Source of the DNA: Cellulosimicrobium funkei
Lineage (GTDB): Bacteria; Actinomycetota; Actinomycetes; Actinomycetales; Cellulomonadaceae
NCBI RefSeq assembly: GCF_001019615.1
Contig: NZ_JNBQ01000003.1
Coordinates: forward strand, 186,001 to 250,000
Direction: 5' to 3'
Length of the DNA stretch: 64,000 nucleotides
The notes beneath the pieces are model-generated. The model saw only the letters and a program-made list of their open reading frames with translations. It was not told the DNA's origin and made no database searches. Both the position numbers and the translations under genes were made by a program. This document shows positions 15,822-22,784 of this stretch, one piece after another. Position 1 is the stretch's first letter. Every line of letters starts with the position of its first letter.

Positions 15822-17609
15822 TCAGGGGCCGAGCGTCACCGTGCCGGGGAACCGCGCGGCCGAGCGGTCGGTCGCGGACCCGTCGCCCGCGGCGTTGATC
15901 TCCGAGATCATCATGACGAGCTCGAGGTCGGAGTCCGCGGCGCGGGCGAGGCTGGTCGCGAGCTGGTACGGGTCCGTGAGCGGCTGCATGTCGTAGTCCG
16001 TGACGATCATTCGCGTCTGCATGCCCAGGCTGTCGTTCTCGACCGCCGTGCGCACGCTGTCCGCGAGGCGGTTCATCTGCGACTCCGTGAGCGTCATCGT
16101 CACCTGCTGGCCGGACGACACCTCGCCCGACGGCGAGAAGCCGGAGAACTCCCGCGTGTTGAAGTACTGGGACGACATGTCGTCCGCGGTGACGTCGAAC
16201 GAGTACGTGCGGGCCGAGAGGTCCTCGTTCCCCGAGGCGTCGAAGGCCTGAGACATGCGGAAGTCGCCGCGGTCGCCGTACGTCGCGGTGAGGAGCTGCT
16301 CCGTGCTGCCGTCGGGGTTGGTCGTCGCGACGAGCGAGCCCGTGTTCTTGCCGATCTCCCACTCGGCCCCACCGACGGGCGTGTCGAAGCCGACGGTCGA
16401 CGTCGAGTCGAACTCGACGCGCTCGATCTTCGTGGTGCCCGAGATGCCGGTCGACGGGTCGGCGGGGATCTCGCCCGTGACGAGGTAGGTGTCGTACGCG
16501 GCCTGGCCCTCCGGCGTCGACAGGTCGAACTCGGCGCTGCGCAGGGACGCGCCGTCGAGCGACGTCGTGTTCCCGAGCATGACCTTCACGGCGTCGAAGT
16601 CGAGGCCGAGCCCCGCGTGGTTCGCGAGGGCCTCGGTCGGGCCCGCGGTCACGCGCACCGTGTCGTCGCCCGTGCGCTCGATGAGGCTCGTCACGCCGCT
16701 CGCGTCCTTGACGGACGACTCGACGGCGATGTGGCGGAACGCCGCGTTGAGCTCGGTCTCGGAGTAGCTGCCGCCGTCCATCGTGACGGACGATCCCACC
16801 GGCATGCTCCGCGGGTCGAACGGGTTGATGCTGCCCGGATCGGTGACTCCCGCGCCGTCGGGCACCTTGACCGTGTACTCGGACGTGACGCCGGTCGTGT
16901 ACCCGCCGCTGACGCCCGTGCCGCCCTTGTCGACGCCGCCCTCGACGCCGATCGAGACGTCGGACTTGGACGTGTACGTGGTGAAGCCGTCCTCCGACTT
17001 CTCGCCGACGGTGTACTCCGCACCGCCGTTGACCCCGAACGAGATCTTCGACCCGTTCGTCGTCTTCATCCAGTCGGAGAGCGAGCCGCTGCCGGAGTAC
17101 GTGGTCTCGCCGCTCTCCGGGTCGTGGGTCACGCCGAACCCGACCTTCGCGTCGGTGCCCTCGGTCGCCGGGTTGCCCGGGCTCCCGTTGTCGGAGCCGG
17201 ACTCGTGGTCGCCCTTCACCGTGACCTTCGGGCCGCCCGGGCTCTCGTCGCCCGAGCCCGACCCGCCGCCCCCGCCGGGCCCGCCACCGGAGCCTGGCCC
17301 GCCGCCGGGTCCGCCGCTGCCGCCCCCGCCCGTGCCGCCCGTCCCGTCGGAGCTGGCGCTCTCCTGCTGGTCGGCGTTCTTGCGGACCTTGTCCGCCGCG
17401 TCGCGGAGGGTCGCGGTGGCGGCGGCCAGCGCGGGGCCGAGCTCGGCCGACCAGCGGCCGCGCAGCTCGTCGCCGTCCGGGCCGGCCCAGCGGGCGCCGC
17501 TCACGGTCGAGTCCAGCGTGCTGCGCGTCGTGGTGAGCGCCTCGGACGCCGTCGTGAGGCTCTGCGCGAGCGCGCGCAGCTCGCCGATGTCGGCACCGTA
17601 GAACCCCAT
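15822..17609 (-). CDS. WXG100-like N-terminal domain fused to a large uncharacterised C-terminal region
   Basis: 595 residues. Residues 1-85 form a helical hairpin with a WAG turn (GARWAGPDGDELRGRWSAEL), the hallmark of WXG100 proteins exported by type VII (ESX) secretion. A Gly/Ser/Pro linker spans about 90-150. The remaining 440 residues are rich in Thr/Ser/Gly and have no motif I recognise: first a beta-rich repeat-like part (YTVGEKSEDGFTTYTSKSD, ISFGVNGGAEY), then a mixed part ending VIVTDYDMQPLTDPYQLATS. No signal peptide or membrane segment is seen. Start ATG 17609 has GAGGG 7 nt upstream. No ESX machinery is in the window. It could be a secreted effector, wall protein or toxin; no clear immunity gene adjoins. 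Confidence 0.75.
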   Translation of the reverse strand: MGFYGADIGELRALAQSLTTASEALTTTRSTLDSTVSGARWAGPDGDELRGRWSAELGPALAAATATLRDAADKVRKNADQQESASSDGTGGTGGGGSGGPGGGPGSGGGPGGGGGSGSGDESPGGPKVTVKGDHESGSDNGSPGNPATEGTDAKVGFGVTHDPESGETTYSGSGSLSDWMKTTNGSKISFGVNGGAEYTVGEKSEDGFTTYTSKSDVSIGVEGGVDKGGTGVSGGYTTGVTSEYTVKVPDGAGVTDPGSINPFDPRSMPVGSSVTMDGGSYSETELNAAFRHIAVESSVKDASGVTSLIERTGDDTVRVTAGPTEALANHAGLGLDFDAVKVMLGNTTSLDGASLRSAEFDLSTPEGQAAYDTYLVTGEIPADPSTGISGTTKIERVEFDSTSTVGFDTPVGGAEWEIGKNTGSLVATTNPDGSTEQLLTATYGDRGDFRMSQAFDASGNEDLSARTYSFDVTADDMSSQYFNTREFSGFSPSGEVSSGQQVTMTLTESQMNRLADSVRTAVENDSLGMQTRMIVTDYDMQPLTDPYQLATSLARAADSDLELVMMISEINAAGDGSATDRSAARFPGTVTLGP

Positions 17610-17737
17610 GGTCGTCCCTCTGTCGCAGCGGATCGTGCATCCGGAGCGTACGCGGGCGGCCGTCGCCACGTCTCGCCCGGCTCATGGGGCGAGGTCCCCA
17701 TGGGGCGGCTGGCGCGGCACGGGGGCACGGCGCGGGG

Positions 17738-18193
17738 TCAGGCGGAGAGGACCCCCGCGAGCCGGTCGAGGACGATCTGGCCCGCCGGCGGGACGCGGTG
17801 CGCGTCGGCCGGCGTGAGCCAGGCGAGCTCGGCGATCTCGGCGTTCGGCGCCGGCTCGGGGGAGCCGGGGACCGGCTCGGCGTACATGCAGTGCATGCGC
17901 ACGACCCGACCGCCGAGGCCATGACCGGGGGCCTCGGCGACGAAGGCGGGGCGGACCGACGTCGGGTCGAGGCGGACGCCCAGCTCCTCGTGGATCTCGC
18001 GCACCAGGGCCTCGGCGTCCGACTCGCCGGGCTCGACCTTGCCGCCCGGCATGAAGAAGCGGTCCTTGCCGGTCGTGCGGACGGCGAGCAGGCGCCCGTC
18101 GCGGACGTTCACCCAGCCGACGGTGCGCAGCGGGGGCAGGGCGGCGGGCTCGAGGGTGGGCGGGTCGGTGCGGGGAAGGTCGTGCGACGTCAC
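17738..18193 (-). CDS. NUDIX hydrolase
   Basis: A 151-residue nucleoside-diphosphate-X pyrophosphohydrolase. The NUDIX box is complete: GKVEPGESDAEALVREIHEELGV (Gly, Glu, RE, EE, G positions all present). The preceding strand is TVGWVNVRDGRLLAVRTTGKDRFFMPGG. The substrate is unknown; the sequence resembles the generic 8-oxo-dGTP/oxidised-nucleotide type. The GTG start at 18193 is chosen because the fold begins about 25 residues later and a GGAG lies just upstream; an in-frame extension to 18448 runs through a hairpin-rich region and is unlikely. Confidence 0.88.
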   Translation of the reverse strand: MTSHDLPRTDPPTLEPAALPPLRTVGWVNVRDGRLLAVRTTGKDRFFMPGGKVEPGESDAEALVREIHEELGVRLDPTSVRPAFVAEAPGHGLGGRVVRMHCMYAEPVPGSPEPAPNAEIAELAWLTPADAHRVPPAGQIVLDRLAGVLSA

Positions 18194-18267
18194 GGCTCCA
18201 CTGTGCCATCTCCACCGGACTGTCCCCGCCCCGCCGTCCGGCGTCGACAGCTCACGACGCCGGGACC

Positions 18268-18310
18268 CCCGACGGCGCGTGGCGCACCCAGCGAGCCACG
18301 CGCCGTCGGG
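18268..18310. terminator. perfect 16-bp stem hairpin downstream of GH6
   Basis: CCCGACGGCGCGTGGC (18268-18283) pairs exactly with 18295-18310 around an 11-nt loop. It is the first of three large hairpins filling the 336-bp gene-free stretch 18194-18529, which otherwise shows no ORF with a ribosome site or coding bias. Confidence 0.55.
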
Positions 18311-18343
18311 CCTGCCCCTCGCGCGGCCCCAGTTCCGGCGAAG

Positions 18344-18382
18344 GACGATCGTGCCGGGCGGGGCCCGGCACAGACGATCGTC
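18344..18382. terminator. interrupted hairpin downstream of GH6
   Basis: GACGATCG plus TGCCGGGC (18344-18359) pair with GCCCGGCA (18363-18370) and CGATCGTC (18375-18382), leaving a 3-nt loop and a 4-nt bulge. Likely a terminator or repeat remnant. Confidence 0.45.
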
Positions 18383-18441
18383 ACACCGACCAGCGAACCG
18401 CGCTCGCTGCGGACCCGCCCCCGCCCGCCCCGGTCGGACGC

Positions 18442-18496
18442 CGAGCACGACATTGCTGCCGTTATCGGGACGATAACGGCAGCAATCTCGTGGTCG
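18442..18496. repeat. dispersed palindrome, copy 1 (divergent)
   Basis: ATTGCTGCCGTTATCG (18452-18467) pairs perfectly with 18471-18486 around GGA; the outer flank GAGCACGA/TCGTGGTC extends the stem with few mismatches. It shares GAGCACGACAT and GCCGTTAT with the other copies but has ATTGCT in place of TGAGGG in one arm and the matching change in the other. A solo half-site GTCGTGCTCGACGGCG lies at 18509-18524, touching the GH6 stop. Confidence 0.8.
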
Positions 18497-18529
18497 AGGG
18501 CGAGCAGGGTCGTGCTCGACGGCGTCGTG

Positions 18530-19882
18530 TCACCAGGACGCGTTGCGCGCCAGCTCGAGCGCGACCTCCTGCCACCACTGTCCGGCGGGCGGCCCGCCGT
18601 TGCACGACCCGTCGCTCTCGCCGGGCAGCTTGACCCACAGCAGGGCATCGAGGTGCGTGCCGTCGTCGACCGCGCGCGGCTGGTCGCCGAGCGCGCGACC
18701 CCGGGGGTTGCACCACTCGCCGTTGCTCCCGTTGCCGTTGCGCGACGTGTCGACGACGAACGACACGTCCCCGCCGAGCAGCGCGGCGACCTGCTCGCCG
18801 TACGCGCGCGACTCGGCCGTCGTGCGGTAGTTCGACGTGTTGAGCGCGAACCCGACGGCGTGGTCGAGGCCCACCTGCTGGAGGCGGGCCGCGGCGGTCG
18901 CCGGGCTCAGCCACGCCGAGTGGCCCGCGTCGACGTAGACGCGCGCGCCGGCGTCGGTCAGGATGTGCGCCGCATCGCGGAGCATGCCCACGCGGTCGCC
19001 CTGGCCGGAGCAGTCGCCGAGCTGGGCGAGGGCGTCGGGCTCGAGGACCACCCACGGCTCGCCGACGATGCCCGACGCGACCGTCTGGACCCAGCTCCGG
19101 TACGCGGCCTCGGCGGTGCCACCGCCCGAGTGCGAGCCGCAGTCGCGGCCGGGGATCGCGTAGATCGTCAGGAGCGGCGTCGCTCCCTCGGCCGCGGCCG
19201 CGCTCGTGAACGCGGCGACCTTGGCGCGCGACACCTGTGCGTCCGCGTCGGTGACCCACGACGACTGCGGCGTGAGCGCGATCTTCGCGAGCAGGTCCCG
19301 GTCCGTGCCCGACGCCGACTGCCAGGCCTCCCACGCCTGGTTCGTCTCGTCGACGTGGAACGTCACGTCGCCCGGCGTCTCGGGCGGGTCGGTGGGGTCC
19401 GGCGGGTCGGTGGGGTCCGGCGGGGCGTCGCCGCCGCACGCGACGCCGTCGAGCGTGAAGCTCGTGGGCACGGCCGGAGCGGACGCGGCCGTGCCCACGA
19501 GGCCGAAGGAGGCGCTGCCGCCCGTGGCGAGCGACGCGTTCCAGCCGACGTCGCCCACGGTGACACGGCCGCCGTCGCGCACGAGCGTGCCGTTCCAGAG
19601 CTGGCTGATGCCCTCGCCGGGCGCCAGATCCCAGGCGATCTCCCAGCCCGAGCGCGCGGCGCCGAGGTTCGTGACGGTGACGTCGGCCTGGAAGCCGCCG
19701 GACCACGAGCTCGTGATGCGGTAGACGACCGTGCAGGCCGCGGAGGCCGCGGAGGGCGCGGCCGCGCCGGACGTCGCGATCGCCGCGCCGGCGGTCGCCG
19801 TGGCGCCCAGCGTCGCGAGGGTCGCGACGGCGGCGACGAACGTCGCCGCACGGGCTCGTCGGGTGGAGGAGGTCGCTCTCAT
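18530..19882 (-). CDS. secreted GH6 cellulase with N-terminal CBM2
   Basis: A 450-residue predicted extracellular endo- or exo-beta-1,4-glucanase. The signal peptide covers about 1-48 (ending SAASAA). CBM2 (about 49-152) has the disulfide cysteines ACTVVY and GVACGG and surface tryptophans in SSWSGG, SGWEIAW and QLWNGT. A Pro-Thr linker of DPTDPP repeats follows. The GH6 domain (about 170-450) has YAIPGRDCGSHSGGG, EPWVVLEPDALAQL with the catalytic-acid Asp region, VYVDAGHSAWL, ALNTSNYRTT and DTSRNGNG. Size fits an endoglucanase such as Cellulomonas CenA. A LacI-type operator lies 72 bp upstream, so repression relieved by a sugar such as cellobiose is likely. Confidence 0.94.
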   Translation of the reverse strand: MRATSSTRRARAATFVAAVATLATLGATATAGAAIATSGAAAPSAASAACTVVYRITSSWSGGFQADVTVTNLGAARSGWEIAWDLAPGEGISQLWNGTLVRDGGRVTVGDVGWNASLATGGSASFGLVGTAASAPAVPTSFTLDGVACGGDAPPDPTDPPDPTDPPETPGDVTFHVDETNQAWEAWQSASGTDRDLLAKIALTPQSSWVTDADAQVSRAKVAAFTSAAAAEGATPLLTIYAIPGRDCGSHSGGGTAEAAYRSWVQTVASGIVGEPWVVLEPDALAQLGDCSGQGDRVGMLRDAAHILTDAGARVYVDAGHSAWLSPATAAARLQQVGLDHAVGFALNTSNYRTTAESRAYGEQVAALLGGDVSFVVDTSRNGNGSNGEWCNPRGRALGDQPRAVDDGTHLDALLWVKLPGESDGSCNGGPPAGQWWQEVALELARNASW

Positions 19883-19953
19883 GCTCGGGGCTCCGTCGCC
19901 TCGGGGTCAGGACACCGCCACGGTAGGGACGGCCGGGGAGCACCGGGCAGGGT

Positions 19954-19967
19954 GCGAAACGTTTCGC
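19954..19967. promoter_or_regulatory. LacI-family operator upstream of GH6
   Basis: GCGAAACGTTTCGC is a perfect 14-bp palindrome with the central CG step typical of LacI/GalR-family sites. It lies between the divergent GH6 and padR genes, 72 bp from the GH6 ATG. CebR/CelR-type cellulose regulators are the family precedent; those sites usually read TGGGAGCGCTCCCA, so a different LacI member may act here. Confidence 0.7.
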
Positions 19968-20005
19968 GCTGCGGCGTGTCGCCCTCCATAGGTTCGTCAC
20001 GAGGG

Positions 20006-20011
20006 TATGTT
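20006..20011 (+). promoter_or_regulatory. -10 element TATGTT for leaderless padR
   Basis: TATGTT ends 7 nt before the ATG at 20019. This selects 20019 over the in-frame ATG at 20007, which would lie inside the -10 element. Confidence 0.6.
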
Positions 20012-20018
20012 CGTGGCC

Positions 20019-20423
20019 ATGTCATCCAAACCGCTCCAGGAACCCGCGTTCCTCGTCCTGTCCGCGCTCGCGGCCGGTCCGCTGCACGGCTACGGCATCG
20101 CGCAGGACGTCGAGTCCAGCTCCGACGGGCGCGTGACGCTGCGTGCCGGGACGCTCTACGGAGCGATCGACCGGCTCGTCGCCGCCGGGCTCGTCGAGGT
20201 GGACCACGAGGAGGTCGTCGACTCGCGCCTGCGCCGCTATTACCGGCTCACCACCGAGGGCGGGTCGCGCCTCGCCGCCGAGGCCGAGCGCGCCGAGGCG
20301 CAGGCGCGCCGCGCGCTCGAGCGCCTCGGCGCCCGACGCCGTGCGTCCGCGGCGGCGCGAGGCGGCGCCCCCGCGCGCGACGTCGCCCGGGGCCTCGCCG
20401 ACGGCGGGGCGGTGCCGGCATGA
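20019..20423 (+). CDS. PadR-family transcriptional regulator
   Basis: A 134-residue winged-helix repressor. The PadR domain covers about residues 8-85: EPAFLVLSALAAGPLHGYGIAQDV, LRAGTLYGAIDRLVAAGLVEV and the wing DSRLRRYYRLTTEGG, followed by a helix ERAEAQARRALERLG for dimerisation and an Ala/Arg-rich tail. Its stop overlaps the start of the next gene (ATGA), so regulator and membrane protein are co-translated. This arrangement usually means the PadR protein controls its own operon. No cognate palindrome is obvious in the short promoter region. Confidence 0.9.
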   Translation: MSSKPLQEPAFLVLSALAAGPLHGYGIAQDVESSSDGRVTLRAGTLYGAIDRLVAAGLVEVDHEEVVDSRLRRYYRLTTEGGSRLAAEAERAEAQARRALERLGARRRASAAARGGAPARDVARGLADGGAVPA

Positions 20424-21583
20424 GCGGGGACCGGGGGGAAGGTCTCCGCGCGGCGGGTGACGGGACGGCGGCCGCACAGGTCGCGGGGAAGCCGACGGCG
20501 GAGCCCGGCGCGACGGTGCTCGTCGCACCCGTCCTCGTCCGGGACTACCGCCGCCTCCTGCGGCTCTTCCCGTACACCTACCGGCGGGCGCACGAGGCCG
20601 AGATGCTCGGTCATCTGCTCGACGGCGCGCAGCCCGGACAGGCGCGCCCGACCCGCGCCGAGCGGTGGGACCTCCTGCGCGCCGCCGCGCGCGAGTGGAC
20701 CCTCGCGCCCCTGGGCCCGACCGAGCGGCAGCGTGCCGCCGCGGCCGTCGTCGTGCTCGTCGCGCTGACGGCGGTGCTCGCGGCCCCCGCGTCGCAGGAC
20801 CTCCTGCGCGTCGGTCTCGCGCTGGGAGACGAGTCGGCGCGGGAGGTGGTGGGAACCGCCGCATCGCCCGCGTGGCTGGTCGTCGCGACGGCGCTCGTCG
20901 CGGTGCCCCTCGCCCCGGCCTGGCTCCTCTGGGCCGGCTCGGTCGTGGCCCTGGCCACGCGCCTGCGGCGGACCGGGCTCGTGCTCGCCGCGCTCGCCGC
21001 CGCGGCGGGCGTCGTCGCGGTCGGCTCGCTCGTCGCGGCGGAGCGAGCGTTCGTCGCGTTCCAGGAGACCGGGTGGGTCGTCGCCCTCGTGGCCTCCCTG
21101 GGGGCGGTCGCCGCCCGCGTGCGGCAGACGGGGCCCGTCCTGGGGGCGCGCGCGGGTGTGGCCACGCTGTGGCTGACGGCGGTGTCGCTCGCGGTCTCCG
21201 TGCAGCGGAGCGCGACGGCCGTCACCGAGGAAGGCGTCTGGGCCACGCCTCCGGGATACCCCTTCACGCTGGCGGCGGACATCGCGATCCTCGTGGGGGT
21301 GGCGGTCCTGCTGGTGGCCGTCCGGCCCGTGCGGCAGGCCGCTCCCGTGCTGGCCGGGGTGCTCACCGCTCTGATCCTCAGCGGCTCGGACGTCTTCTGG
21401 TCCGGCGCGCTCGACACCACGGCCGTGAACCTGGGCAACGTGCTCGGCGTGGTCGCGCTGTCGGCCGTCGTCACGCTCGTGGCCCGGTGGGTGGTCAACC
21501 GCCTCGACGAGCTCGCTGAGTCCCGGGCCGCGCACCGCGCGCTCCTGGCCGCGTCGGGCCTCGGCACGGCGGTCGCCGCATGA
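20420..21583 (+). CDS. PadR-linked polytopic membrane protein, paralog 1
   Basis: 387 residues. A cytosolic N-terminal module (about 38-100) reads RDYRRLLRLFPYTYRRAHEAEML then RPTRAERWDLLRAAAREW. Eight or so hydrophobic segments fill residues 110-365, and a conserved tail NRLDELAESRAAHRALLAA ends it. The N-terminal module resembles the LLRLYP..YR...G.EM prefix found on PadR-linked permeases, but I see no FtsX/MacB domain. Function unknown; an efflux or envelope-stress role is only a guess from PadR linkage. Upstream in-frame extension of the ORF is shadow sequence. It overlaps its paralog by 4 bp. Confidence 0.8.
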   Translation: MSGDRGEGLRAAGDGTAAAQVAGKPTAEPGATVLVAPVLVRDYRRLLRLFPYTYRRAHEAEMLGHLLDGAQPGQARPTRAERWDLLRAAAREWTLAPLGPTERQRAAAAVVVLVALTAVLAAPASQDLLRVGLALGDESAREVVGTAASPAWLVVATALVAVPLAPAWLLWAGSVVALATRLRRTGLVLAALAAAAGVVAVGSLVAAERAFVAFQETGWVVALVASLGAVAARVRQTGPVLGARAGVATLWLTAVSLAVSVQRSATAVTEEGVWATPPGYPFTLAADIAILVGVAVLLVAVRPVRQAAPVLAGVLTALILSGSDVFWSGALDTTAVNLGNVLGVVALSAVVTLVARWVVNRLDELAESRAAHRALLAASGLGTAVAA

Positions 21584-22683
21584 CCGCGGCAGACGCTCCG
21601 ACCTCGGTCGCGGAGCCGCCGGTCCCTCCGGTGCTCGTCCGGGACTACCGCCGCCTCTTGCGGCTCTTCCCTTACACGTACCGGCGGGAGCACGAGGCCG
21701 AGATGCTCGGTCACCTGCTCGACGGCGCGCGGCCGGGACAGTCGCGCCCGACCCGTGCCGAGCGGTGGGACCTCCTGCGCGCCGCCGCCCGGGAGTGGCT
21801 GCTCGCGCCGTTGGGCTCGACGCCGCGGCAGCGGCGCGCAACGACCGGCCTCCTGTTCGTGCTGCTCCCGGCCGTGCTCGTGGTCATGGCGGCGCGCGTC
21901 CTCGCGTTCGCCGCCGCGATGTTCCGGGTGGTGCGAGGCCCGGACAGCCTCGCGCCGCTCGTGGCGACCGTCCCGACGGCGCTGACGTGGGCACTGTGGC
22001 TCGCGGCGGTGGCCCTCACGCTGGCCGGTGCGCGGCGCGTCGGCCTCGCGACGGCGGTGCTCGCTGCCGTCGTCGGGGTGGTCGCGATCGTCCTGGCCCT
22101 CGCGTCGGGCAGCGCCTACGCCGCGTACCTCGACGCGCCGTGGGTCGTCGGGCTCGTCGCGTACGCGGGAGTCCTCGCCGCGCGACGGACGTGCCGGGTC
22201 GGTGCCGAGCCGGTGGCCCTCCGGGCGGCGACGGTCGGGGCCATGGCGCTGGTCCTCGGCGCCTTCGTCGCCGCCACCTACTCCGACGCGGCGCACCTCG
22301 GGACGCCGTGGTGGTCGGGCGGCGCTCTGGTCTCGTGGACGCTCCAGGCGCTCGCTGCGCCGGTGGTCGTGCTCCTCGGCGCCGCCCTGCTGGGGCGCCG
22401 GACTCGGCAGGCGGTCCCGGTGCTCGGCGGGCTCGCGCTCGCGATGGTGCTGAGCCGCTCGACCTTCTTCTGGTCCGGCACCGTGAGCATCCGGACGGCG
22501 GACCTCGGCAATGTCCTCGCCCTGCTCGGGCTCGCGACCGCCGCGCCGCTCGTGCTGCGCTGGGCCGTCAACCGTCTCGACGAGCTCTCCGAGGCGCGGG
22601 CCTCGCACCGTGCGCTGCTCGCCGCCGGGGGAGGGGCGCCGGAACCAGCCACGCCGCGCCCGGGCGAGCCGACCGCCGTCTGA
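21580..22683 (+). CDS. PadR-linked polytopic membrane protein, paralog 2
   Basis: 367 residues with the same layout as its upstream neighbour: N-terminal prefix (about 17-80) that differs from paralog 1 at only a handful of positions over some 64 residues, a membrane domain of about eight segments with much lower similarity, and a nearly identical tail NRLDELSEARASHRALLAA. DNA in the prefix is also almost identical, indicating recent tandem duplication or gene conversion limited to the ends. ATG 21580 overlaps the previous stop (ATGA). Function unknown; the pair may form a heterodimer. Confidence 0.8.
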   Translation: MTAADAPTSVAEPPVPPVLVRDYRRLLRLFPYTYRREHEAEMLGHLLDGARPGQSRPTRAERWDLLRAAAREWLLAPLGSTPRQRRATTGLLFVLLPAVLVVMAARVLAFAAAMFRVVRGPDSLAPLVATVPTALTWALWLAAVALTLAGARRVGLATAVLAAVVGVVAIVLALASGSAYAAYLDAPWVVGLVAYAGVLAARRTCRVGAEPVALRAATVGAMALVLGAFVAATYSDAAHLGTPWWSGGALVSWTLQALAAPVVVLLGAALLGRRTRQAVPVLGGLALAMVLSRSTFFWSGTVSIRTADLGNVLALLGLATAAPLVLRWAVNRLDELSEARASHRALLAAGGGAPEPATPRPGEPTAV

Positions 22684-22720
22684 CAGCCGCGCCGCCGAGC
22701 ACGACGCTGCGCGCTCACGA

Positions 22721-22771
22721 GAACGACATGAGGGCCGTTATCCATCGGATAACGGCCCTCATGTCGTGTTC
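22721..22771. repeat. dispersed palindrome, copy 2, between convergent genes
   Basis: Arms 22723-22743 and 22747-22767 (ACGACATGAGGGCCG...) are perfectly complementary over 21 bp with a 3-nt loop. It lies between paralog 2 (plus) and purB (minus), so it can act as a bidirectional terminator. A solo half-site CGCCGAGCACGAC lies at 22692-22704. Confidence 0.85.
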
Positions 22772-22784
22772 GGCGCAGTGGGCG

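Noticed and set aside
16783-17601. Pro-rich 272-codon plus-strand frame (PPPPGPP runs)
   Set aside because: It is antisense of the Gly-rich linker of the WXG-headed gene, which has the ribosome site, WXG motif and coherent domain order.
17684-20419. 900-codon in-frame extension upstream of membrane paralog 1
   Set aside because: It runs antisense to NUDIX and GH6 and off-frame to padR; the ATGA overlap at 20420 gives a clear start.
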